A DNA stretch of 64,000 bases from Spirosoma panaciterrae DSM 21099. GTDB taxonomy: Bacteria; Bacteroidota; Bacteroidia; Cytophagales; Spirosomataceae. Positions 54,201-60,379 of this stretch are shown in pieces; within the stretch, counting starts at the first letter, position 1, and the number at the start of each line of letters is the position of its first letter. The notes beneath the pieces were generated by a model. It was not told the origin of the DNA. It ran no database searches and worked only from the letters and a program-made list of their open reading frames with translations. A program made the position numbers and the translations under genes. The DNA lies in contig NZ_KB893192.1 of the NCBI RefSeq assembly GCF_000374025.1, positions 1 to 64,000 of the forward strand. Reading direction: 5' to 3'.

Positions 54201-55706
54201 CGGCCTGAACATTTTACCTTCAATGCCCACCAGGGCCAGAATGGGGAGGTAAACAATCAGAATAATGATTTCTCCGAAAGCGGCAGAAGAACGAATACGG
54301 CTGGCCGACTCGAATACATCTTCATCCATCTCTTTTTGGGAGCGAGCAGGCAGTTCAGTACCTGCTTTTTTTTGCGTTAGCAACACCTCGCTTCTCCCAC
54401 CCCGCCTGGCCAGATGGTGCAACGTCGCTTCGACAATGATAACAGCGCCATCCACAATGAGCCCGAAATCAATAGCCCCCAGGCTCATCAGATTGCCCGA
54501 CACAACAAATAGATTCATGAGCGCAACGGCAAACAGCATCGCCAGCGGAATAACGGATGCCACGATCAGCCCCGCCCGCCAATTGCCCAGCAGCAATACC
54601 AGCACGAAAACAACGATCAACGCGCCTTCGATCAGGTTGCGTTCTACCGTGCCGATAGCGCGTTTCACTAGCTTGGTCCGATCCAGAAAGGCATGAATCT
54701 CGACGCCCTCAGGCAACGTTTTTTTAATCTGCCCGATGCGTTGTTTTACATTGGCAATCACTTCTGAAGCATTGGCCCCCTTGAGCATCATCACAATGGC
54801 CCCAACAACCTCCCCCCCATCCTGATCCGGCTTTTCAGGTGCCGACCATCCGGTTCGGGTCATAGCCCCGTAACGGACAGCACTGCCAAGTTGTACGGTG
54901 GCCACATCCCGAACCCGAATTGGAATGCCCGTCGGTGTTCGTCGAACGACAATCTTGCCTATGTCCTGGAGGGTATTGATCAGCCCTTCGGACCGAATAA
55001 AATAGGCATTGGGCCGGCGGTCGATATAGGCTCCACCTGCGTTCTGATTATTCTTTTCCAGGGCCGAGAAAAGTTCATCCATCGTTACGCCAGCCGCCCG
55101 AAGCCGCTGAAGATCAATGGCCACTTCATACTGTTTTAGCAGCCCCCCAAAACTACTGACATCGGCAACCCCTGGCGTTCCTAATAATTGTCGACGCACA
55201 ATCCAGTCCTGAATAGATCGGAGTTCCATGGCCGGGTAGCGGTTTTCGTAGCCGGGTTTTGCCTGTAGCACATATTGATAGATCTCGCCCAGGCCCGTAG
55301 TTACCGGAGCCAGTTCCGGCTCACCCGATCCGGGCGGAATCTGAGCGCGGGCCTGCTGTAATCGTTCAAATACCTGCTGGCGGGCCAGGTATATATCGAC
55401 GTCATCGTTAAGCACGATAGTGACGACTGATAAGCCAAACCGGGAAATTGAACGGACTTCCAGAAGGTCAGGAATTGTAGCCATCGTTTGCTCGATCGGA
55501 AAACTGATAAGCCGTTCCACATCGAGGGCCGACAGCGCAGGGCTTTGGGTGATAATCTGGACCTGATTGTTGGTAATATCAGGCAAGGCGTCAATGGGGA
55601 GTCGGTTTAGTGAGTAACCGCCCCAGACGATTAAGGCCAGTGTAAACAGGCCAATAATAAGCTTGTTCTGAATAGAAAAGCGGATGACAGCATCCAGCAT
55701 AAGCAT
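51222..55706 (-). CDS. czcA: CzcA-type RND efflux pump fused to a TolC-like outer-membrane factor
   Basis: A 1494-residue fusion. Residues 1 to about 1065 are a complete heavy-metal RND pump: GLFTLALIVWGGYSLNRLPI for helix 1, GLIVDGAVIIVEATLHHLAR with the proton-relay Asp/Glu in helix 4, and the porter motifs GEFIPQLDEGDFAVETR and YGEDLRVLADYAARIG. After the cytoplasmic end (FRQKKKKVLV) comes a hydrophobic stretch ending SGVAQA that looks like a signal peptide. From about 1095 on is an OMF protein (LSLEEALRLATAQN, DLLYLAERRRLLRTQDS). Such fusions occur in many Bacteroidota. It pumps divalent cations or copper with its partners. Confidence 0.95.
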   Translation of the reverse strand: MLMLDAVIRFSIQNKLIIGLFTLALIVWGGYSLNRLPIDALPDITNNQVQIITQSPALSALDVERLISFPIEQTMATIPDLLEVRSISRFGLSVVTIVLNDDVDIYLARQQVFERLQQARAQIPPGSGEPELAPVTTGLGEIYQYVLQAKPGYENRYPAMELRSIQDWIVRRQLLGTPGVADVSSFGGLLKQYEVAIDLQRLRAAGVTMDELFSALEKNNQNAGGAYIDRRPNAYFIRSEGLINTLQDIGKIVVRRTPTGIPIRVRDVATVQLGSAVRYGAMTRTGWSAPEKPDQDGGEVVGAIVMMLKGANASEVIANVKQRIGQIKKTLPEGVEIHAFLDRTKLVKRAIGTVERNLIEGALIVVFVLVLLLGNWRAGLIVASVIPLAMLFAVALMNLFVVSGNLMSLGAIDFGLIVDGAVIIVEATLHHLARRGGRSEVLLTQKKAGTELPARSQKEMDEDVFESASRIRSSAAFGEIIILIVYLPILALVGIEGKMFRPMAQTVAFAILGAFILSLTYVPMMSALLLSKKLVRNKTRTISDRIIAFFQQWYEPAIRWTLGHKGLVVGLSVGLFVGALVVFSQLGGEFIPQLDEGDFAVETRVMTGSSLAQSSDAALQAGRILTRKFPEVVEVIGKTGAGEIPTDPMPIEATDLMVILKDRDEWTSAESREELADKMSDQLKQIPGVSFGFLQPIQMRFSELISGVKQDVALKLYGEDLRVLADYAARIGRVVSTVNGVKDVYVEQVSGLPQIVVRYDRDALAQFGISVEEANRCLQAAFAGATAGQVYEGERRYDLVVRLQQASRQRLEDVQNLLVTSVDGQAIPLSQLANVQFQNSINQVQREDAKRRIVVAFNVRERDVESVVTELQQKLDQQVTLPPGYYLTYGGQFQNLQEAKDRLGIAVPVALGLIGLLLFFTFGSIRQSLLVFSAIPLAAIGGVFALALRGMPFSISAGVGFIALFGVAVLNGIVLIGEFNHLKAETDLSLQERIVQGTATRLRPVLMTALVASLGFLPMALAKTAGAEVQRPLATVVIGGLVSATLLTLLVLPCLYGWEQSGFRQKKKKVLVTPTGKLAGWLLAGTLGMAVSGVAQAQVPQRPVHALSLEEALRLATAQNGTARINALNIAQQQTGRRVAHDIGPTSLSWMGGQYNGINFDNNVTLSQSLPNPKLVRQLGRLADANVAGSESLARVTQNELRAQVKSAYYDLLYLAERRRLLRTQDSLLIAFRAATELRLRTGEGTAVEVATATNQLGEIENALTQTEADQQIVLSRLQTLLNTNAPIQLADSLLTRRSLPPQLDSSTLAQTPELALLRQQLNIAARQTDVEKARLLPSFSLGYFNQSLIGTYVVDNQEVTYGGGKRFQGVTAGIAYPLFSRPQRARIEAARLGQQLGEATLALTQRNLQGELQATIQDVRKRQSSLTYYEQTGLPTARLLAEKASLAFRAGEIDYLQYSQALTQSYQSRANYVVVLGQYNQSIIRLEQLLGLP

Positions 55707-55789
55707 ACATGACTAAGAGGAAAACTCAGAGAAGAAGCATTCGGATGCAACAGGGTTGCACCGAAAAAAAAGGACATACGAATCCTATT
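55707..55789 (-). other. Short spacer between DUF6660 and CzcA genes
   Basis: These 83 bases contain no gene. Two overlapping A-rich and C-rich stretches are seen, and no terminator-like hairpin, so cotranscription of the two genes is likely. Confidence 0.35.
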
Positions 55790-56119
55790 TTAGTCGAGCT
55801 GAGGGGGTTGCCAGGTCGAACGGGGGGCCGTCGGCAGCGCGGGGGTTTCCAGACTTAGCCAGGTTTGGGCAACGGCCTGCGGAGGGGTAAAGCTAAACGT
55901 AAACTGGGGTGGCTGATGCATCAGGGTACCACAACAGGCGCAGCTACAGAACGGGGAACATAAATCCCCATCGGCCCGGTCGCTGTCATGCGCATGCGAA
56001 TCAGCACTAATCTGGGTAGTCGTGTTCAATGGGCGCAGCAACTGGCAGGCATCGGCGCAGGGTAGCACCGATAGCAGCAACAGGTAAACGCTCATAAACA
56101 GATGAACCACTGATTTCAT
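55790..56119 (-). CDS. DUF6660-type small exported Cys/His-rich protein
   Basis: A 109-residue protein with a signal peptide (HLFMSVYLLLLSVLPCADA). The mature part has CQLLRP, an Asp/His cluster (SADSHAHDSDRADGDLCSPF) and a Cys cluster (CSCACCGTLMHQPPQ), which together look like a soft-metal binding surface. Proteins of this kind, annotated DUF6660, precede metal-efflux genes in Cytophagales. The ATG at 56119 gives the signal peptide; the frame runs on to 56218 without support. It is first in the czc-type operon. Confidence 0.75.
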   Translation of the reverse strand: MKSVVHLFMSVYLLLLSVLPCADACQLLRPLNTTTQISADSHAHDSDRADGDLCSPFCSCACCGTLMHQPPQFTFSFTPPQAVAQTWLSLETPALPTAPRSTWQPPQLD

Positions 56120-56378
56120 TCGGCAAAGGTATGCAAACAGAACATGCAACGGGTAGTCAAAAAGGAAGCGCCTTCTTCTGGCAACAAGATTCACGGCAGT
56201 CCTGAGATTTATCAACAAAATTGTAGCTTACCGAATACGGATTACCGTTGCGTTACATTCAGGATTTCTACTACCTTTACACCAACGGTATGCGTGCATA
56301 CTAAATTCAATATGGGTACTTTCAGTCTTTTTATGGCGACAGTCGTAAACGCAGCAGTAGCCCTTTAGCCTTACCCCT
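56120..56378. other. Divergent spacer between the czc-type operon and the ECH gene
   Basis: Contains on the plus strand a TTG (56248-56250) and TACCTTTA (56272-56279) 21 bases later, close to the consensus promoter form and 100 bases from the ATG at 56379. No promoter or metal-responsive operator for the minus-strand operon was recognised. No gene is seen. Confidence 0.35.
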
Positions 56379-57218
56379 ATGGAACAACCGTATCAGTCGT
56401 TATCCTTTGCCCAGAACGATGGGGTCATGACCGTTTCCTTACTTGGCCCCGGCAAAGGCAATGCCATGGGCCCTGAGTTTTGGGATGAGCTTCCCAAAGC
56501 CATGGACGAACTTAACCGAAATCCCGCCGTTCGTTGTCTACTTTTCCGGGGCAGTGGCGACCATTTCAGTTATGGCCTCAATGTGACCCAGATGCTTCCA
56601 CGTATCGGCAAAATGACTACGGGGACTGTGCTGGCTCATCAACGTGCCGACCTGATGGCGCAGATTCGTCAAATGCAATCGGGTTTTCAGAAAATGTACG
56701 AGTCGCCCAAACCCGTTATTGCGGCTGTGCATGGCTGGTGTATTGGTGGTGGTCTAAATATGATTGCAGCGGCCGATATCCGGCTATGCGCCCGCAATGC
56801 CAAATTCAGCCTGCGTGAAGTTAAGCTGGCGATAACGCCCGACATCGGTGGCCTACAGTTTCTTCCCCATATCATCGGTCAGGGGTTTACCCGCGAAATG
56901 GCGTTTACCGGAGCCGACTATGATTCGGCCTTTGCCGAACGAATTGGTCTGGTCAATCATGTTTACGATACGCCCGATCAGCTTTTTGAAGCCGCCGACA
57001 AGCTGGCTCATCAAATAGCCGACAATCCGGCGTCGGCCGTTCAGGGAGCCAAACAGGTACTGAATTACAGCGCCAACAAATCCATCGAAGACGGCTTACA
57101 ATATGTGGCCGTCTGGAACTCCAGCCAGCTCCAGTCGACGGATTTTTCCGAAGCCATGCAAGCCACCCACGAAAAAAGGAAAGCCGAATTCAATAAAAAA
57201 ATAGACCGAGGTTATTAG
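56379..57218 (+). CDS. Delta3,5-delta2,4-dienoyl-CoA isomerase-like crotonase
   Basis: A 279-residue crotonase-fold enzyme. The oxyanion-hole region is HFSYGLNVTQML and KPVIAAVHGWCIGGGLNM. The segment FSLREVKLAITPDIGGLQFL matches eukaryotic ECH1, where the equivalent Glu and Asp are catalytic for dienoyl-CoA isomerisation rather than hydration; the rest, such as AVQGAKQVLNYSANKSIEDG, fits as well. It processes odd-position double bonds of unsaturated fatty acids in beta-oxidation. It is followed by the 2,4-dienoyl-CoA reductase gene, which is the matching pathway step. Confidence 0.85.
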   Translation: MEQPYQSLSFAQNDGVMTVSLLGPGKGNAMGPEFWDELPKAMDELNRNPAVRCLLFRGSGDHFSYGLNVTQMLPRIGKMTTGTVLAHQRADLMAQIRQMQSGFQKMYESPKPVIAAVHGWCIGGGLNMIAAADIRLCARNAKFSLREVKLAITPDIGGLQFLPHIIGQGFTREMAFTGADYDSAFAERIGLVNHVYDTPDQLFEAADKLAHQIADNPASAVQGAKQVLNYSANKSIEDGLQYVAVWNSSQLQSTDFSEAMQATHEKRKAEFNKKIDRGY

Positions 57219-57313
57219 TTTAATGATTGAATGATAGAATGACTGAATGATTGAATTATTCGCATCAGTTATTCTATCATTCACTCATTCAACCATTCAC
57301 TCATTCAACCATT
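57219..57313 (+). repeat. Word-repeat inverted repeat spacer between ECH and SDR genes
   Basis: This spacer consists largely of the words GATTGAATGA, GACTGAATGA and their complements CACTCATTCAACCATT. A perfect 12-base stem joins GAATGATAGAAT (57229-57240) and ATTCTATCATTC (57271-57282), with CGCATCAG (57261-57268) in the loop. The motif ACTCATTCAACCATT is then repeated in tandem (57283-57312). It ends exactly at the ATG of the next gene. Confidence 0.7.
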
Positions 57314-58201
57314 ATGACAACAGGCATGCTGCGCGATGATGCGCTCAAAGGAAAAACAATTATTGTCACGGGCGGAGGAACAGGGCTTGGGAAGTCCATT
57401 AGCCGCTATCTGCTCCAGCTTGGTGCTAATGTTACTATTTGCAGCCGTCGGCAGTCGGTTATCGACGAAACCGCAAAGGAATTAATGAACGAGACAGGCG
57501 GTCAGGTTCTGGCGGTTCCCTGCGATGTTCGTAATACGGCCGACATTGAAGCCGTTCTTGCACAAACGATTGAGAAGTTTGGTACAATTGATGGGCTGCT
57601 CAACAATTCGGCGGGCAATTTCATCAGTCCTACCGAACGTCTGTCGTACAAAGCCTTCGATACCATTGTCGATATTGTGCTGCGCGGAACGTACTATTTT
57701 ACGCTGGCCGTGGGCAAGTACTGGATCGAGAACAACATACCGGGAACGATTTTGAACATCTCGACCACCTACGCAACCACCGGGTCGGGCTATGTAGTCC
57801 CATCGGCGGTTGCCAAAGGCGGAGCACTGATCATGACTAAATCCCTGGCCGCCGAATGGGGCAAATATGGTATTCGTCTGAACGCCATTGCCCCCGGCCC
57901 ATTTCCAACCAAAGGAGCCTGGGATCGGCTTTTCCCGGAGCCGTTGATGAAAATGATGGACCCCGTTAGCCGCATACCGCTCAAACGTGTGGGCGAACAT
58001 GGCGAACTGGCGAATCTGGCGGCCTATCTCCTTTCCGACTATTCAGGTTTTATCACCGGCGAATGCATCACCATCGACGGGGGCGAAGTACTGGCAGCCG
58101 GTGAGTTCAACCACCTCGAAGCCGTGTCGTCGGAGCAGTGGGACATGATCGAGCAATCCATCAAACAGGCCAATCGCGATAGTAAACGCGCGAAAGAGTA
58201 A
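57314..58201 (+). CDS. 2,4-dienoyl-CoA reductase-type SDR
   Basis: A 295-residue short-chain dehydrogenase. The NADPH-binding Gly motif is IVTGGGTGLGKSISRYL, the NNAG-like motif is LNNSAGNF and the active site is NISTTYATTGSGYVVP followed by AVAKGG. This matches the DECR type, in which Tyr, Ser and Lys of this segment act on the dienoyl-CoA. The AEWGKYGIRLNAIAPGP segment is also shared with DECR. It pairs with the ECH1-like gene upstream for unsaturated fatty-acid oxidation. The ATG at 57314 is used because it starts right after the repeat spacer. Confidence 0.9.
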   Translation: MTTGMLRDDALKGKTIIVTGGGTGLGKSISRYLLQLGANVTICSRRQSVIDETAKELMNETGGQVLAVPCDVRNTADIEAVLAQTIEKFGTIDGLLNNSAGNFISPTERLSYKAFDTIVDIVLRGTYYFTLAVGKYWIENNIPGTILNISTTYATTGSGYVVPSAVAKGGALIMTKSLAAEWGKYGIRLNAIAPGPFPTKGAWDRLFPEPLMKMMDPVSRIPLKRVGEHGELANLAAYLLSDYSGFITGECITIDGGEVLAAGEFNHLEAVSSEQWDMIEQSIKQANRDSKRAKE

Positions 58202-58255
58202 ATGAGACAACGGGTGTTCGTTAACTAATTTTGCTCTTTTACTCATTCGCTCTTT
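58193..58255 (+). repeat. Word-repeat inverted repeat spacer after the SDR gene
   Basis: AAAGAGTAAATGAG (58193-58206), which contains the SDR stop codon, pairs with CTCATTCGCTCTTT (58242-58255) with two mismatches. A further CTCTTTCACTCTTT word follows at 58250-58264. It is the same layout as at 45721 and 57219. Confidence 0.6.
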
Positions 58256-58318
58256 CACTCTTTTTCGGCACTTTTGCGCCCTCAAAAGCGTTATACTTAC
58301 AGATCAAACCATTAAAAA

Positions 58319-58840
58319 ATGCCTAACTGGTTTCTCGGAAAAATCCGCTATCAGCAGCCAATCGACGATTCGAACGTCGGGACCCGAAACGAAGAATTTA
58401 TCAAGCAAAAGACGGTTACCGAAGCCTATCTGGTCGACGCCGTAAGCTACACGGATGCCGAAACCCGGCTTTATCAGGAAATTGCCGCCAATACCCCTGA
58501 GTTTGACATTACCAACATCTCGCGCATGAAACTGGCCGATGTGTTTCACCACGACGATGGCAGTGAAACCTGGTACAAAGTGAAAGCGATGTTTATCACC
58601 GACGATGAAAAAACGGGCAAACAGAAGAAAACGCCCAGCGTGATGCTCGTCAATGCCGACACGCCCAAACAAGCTTACGAACGGGTTGAACAAAGCCTGA
58701 AAACAGCGCTTGATCCATTCGAAATTACGGACGTAAACATTACCAAGATTCTGGAAATTTTCCCTTACAACGAAGAGGAAAAGCGAAACCTTCGTCCGCT
58801 TAGCGACTTTGTAAGTCCAGAGCCAGAGTCGGTCGCCTAA
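58319..58840 (+). CDS. DUF4494 family protein
   Basis: A 173-residue soluble protein recognised as DUF4494: PNWFLGKIRYQQPIDDSNVG at the N-terminus, VTEAYLVDAVSYTDAETRLY, then a motif TWYKVKAMFITDDEKTGKQK and TPKQAYERVEQSLKTALDPF. The function is unknown; members are found mainly in Bacteroidota and in some phages. It stands after the SDR gene, in the same direction, separated by the repeat spacer. A long antisense frame at 58304-58897 is a shadow of this gene. Confidence 0.85.
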   Translation: MPNWFLGKIRYQQPIDDSNVGTRNEEFIKQKTVTEAYLVDAVSYTDAETRLYQEIAANTPEFDITNISRMKLADVFHHDDGSETWYKVKAMFITDDEKTGKQKKTPSVMLVNADTPKQAYERVEQSLKTALDPFEITDVNITKILEIFPYNEEEKRNLRPLSDFVSPEPESVA

Positions 58841-58906
58841 CGAATACGTCGGTTCCAACCTCATGCCGGTAAGTAGGGTCTTAGCAGCAAAGCACATCGT
58901 ACGACT

Positions 58907-59743
58907 ATGACGAAACGCGCTCTACTGCTATTCACCTTATTTATCGGCCTTCTTTTTGGGTGTAAGGAAGATGCCCCGAATGCAGCCATTACGGCCGATG
59001 GTCTGAGTCTCTACTGGGACCATGAAATCTTTGGCGAAGAGGGCCGCCGATACCGATTTGAATTTCAAACCCAGAAATCACTTTCGGAGCAATACAAACT
59101 GATTTTTCAGAAATCCATTACAGGAAATGTCATTACAGCCCGGCTAACTGGTACATCCAGTCAGGGTCAATGTCTGCCATTTCCGGGTCCCAAACCGGGG
59201 TGCATTTCCAAAGGAGGATTTTCTATACCAGAAAAAGACCTCCCTCCCGGTACTTACACGATCAACCTGATCACACCCACCTTCAGCGAAAGTGGTCGAT
59301 TAACGGTTACGGCGGAAAAGGCCGTACTCGATCTGGGTACGAACAACCAATTTACGAGTTCCGTACAACAGGTTTTTCCGATACCCCGGCAAATCCTATT
59401 TGGCTCTATTGTGTACACAGGTTCGGATAAAAAACAGGCGGCCAATGAGCTGATCGCCTACCTATCAACCCTTGGCGTAACTCCTGTTACGCTTCCAGAT
59501 CATCCCTACCGATATCTATCCAGTGAGTCTTCTCATCTAGCTACCCAAGACTGGCCTGTCGATAATCACCTGATATCGCTGGTCTATTCTATGAATAGAA
59601 ACTTCAGGGATATTATTGGTGATTTGAAACGGTACGTCGATCAAACAGGCCCGCCTTTGTCTATTTATCTGTACTCCAGCCTGGGCGGTGAAGTTCGGCT
59701 TAGTGAGACGGAGCGCATTTTCATTTACGGGGCCGATCAGTAG
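58907..59743 (+). CDS. Lipoprotein of unknown function
   Basis: A 278-residue lipoprotein with lipobox FIGLLFGCKED. The mature part starts with an immunoglobulin-like beta-sandwich (LSLYWDHEIFGEEGRRYRFE, PPGTYTINLITPTFSESGRL) and then a longer C-terminal region with ANELIAYLSTLGVTPVTLPD. I do not recognise the family. It is probably in the outer or inner membrane facing the periplasm. The next gene (59852) follows by 109 bases. Confidence 0.7.
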   Translation: MTKRALLLFTLFIGLLFGCKEDAPNAAITADGLSLYWDHEIFGEEGRRYRFEFQTQKSLSEQYKLIFQKSITGNVITARLTGTSSQGQCLPFPGPKPGCISKGGFSIPEKDLPPGTYTINLITPTFSESGRLTVTAEKAVLDLGTNNQFTSSVQQVFPIPRQILFGSIVYTGSDKKQAANELIAYLSTLGVTPVTLPDHPYRYLSSESSHLATQDWPVDNHLISLVYSMNRNFRDIIGDLKRYVDQTGPPLSIYLYSSLGGEVRLSETERIFIYGADQ

Positions 59744-59851
59744 CCCTCTGTTGGTCCATTTATAGAATACAGCCTGAGAATTACAGAATTTTGGTCGTTC
59801 ATGCAGAAGGACTTGCCTTGAATAGGTTCTATTGTAGATATTTGTACCACG

Positions 59852-60301
59852 ATGAAACGCGCTCTGTTCAAATGGTTCAACTTACTAATGGCCTGCATCG
59901 TGCTGCTGAGCAGTACGGGGTTTGGGCTGGTTGAACATTCGTGCCAGATGCGTGGCAAGAAAAAAACGATGGTGATTGCCTTCAGCGAGGTAAAAACCAA
60001 ACAGGGTTGCTCAGCCGATCAACAGACAGTATCTACCAACGAGCCGACTGTCAAAAAAATGGAGTGCTGCCAGGACGACCAGCATTACGAAAACGTAGAC
60101 ATTTCGTCGTCACTAAGCCAACTGGTCGCCAAATTCGTCAAAACCCTTACCGAAACGATTTTTCATGGTGTAGTCACCGTTCTGGTCTGGCTGTTCGACT
60201 GGGTATTTTCGGATCATTCATCGTCGGTTTCGACCTTTTTATCTACCCCCTCGCTTTCCGGGCGTGATATTCTCACCCTCGTTCGTTGTTTGCTTATTTG
60301 A
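59852..60301 (+). CDS. HYC_CC_PP family protein
   Basis: A 149-residue exported protein. The N-terminal signal peptide is LMACIVLLSSTGFGLVE. The family's Cys and His motifs follow: EHSCQMRG, then QGCSADQQ, and the KMECCQDDQHYENVDI stretch that gives the name. A hydrophobic helix (FHGVVTVLVWLFDWVFSDHS) follows. HYC_CC_PP proteins sit beside metal-related TonB receptors in Bacteroidota; here the TonB receptor starts 79 bases downstream. A role in periplasmic metal handling (for example copper) is inferred from this arrangement. Confidence 0.8.
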   Translation: MKRALFKWFNLLMACIVLLSSTGFGLVEHSCQMRGKKKTMVIAFSEVKTKQGCSADQQTVSTNEPTVKKMECCQDDQHYENVDISSSLSQLVAKFVKTLTETIFHGVVTVLVWLFDWVFSDHSSSVSTFLSTPSLSGRDILTLVRCLLI

Positions 60302-60379
60302 GTTTGTTGATACCTGAATGCCGATCCGCGTCTTACCGACGCTGGTCTCTCATCTTGTTATCCATTAATCAACGAACGC

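Noticed and set aside
57283..57312. Tandem ACTCATTCAACCATT as a microsatellite or CRISPR-like array
   Set aside because: Only two copies and no spacers; it is better described as part of the word-repeat spacer family.
58304..58897. 197-residue open frame on the minus strand across the DUF4494 gene
   Set aside because: It is the antisense shadow of the DUF4494 gene, with Cys- and Arg-poor, shadow-like composition; the plus-strand frame carries the recognisable domain.
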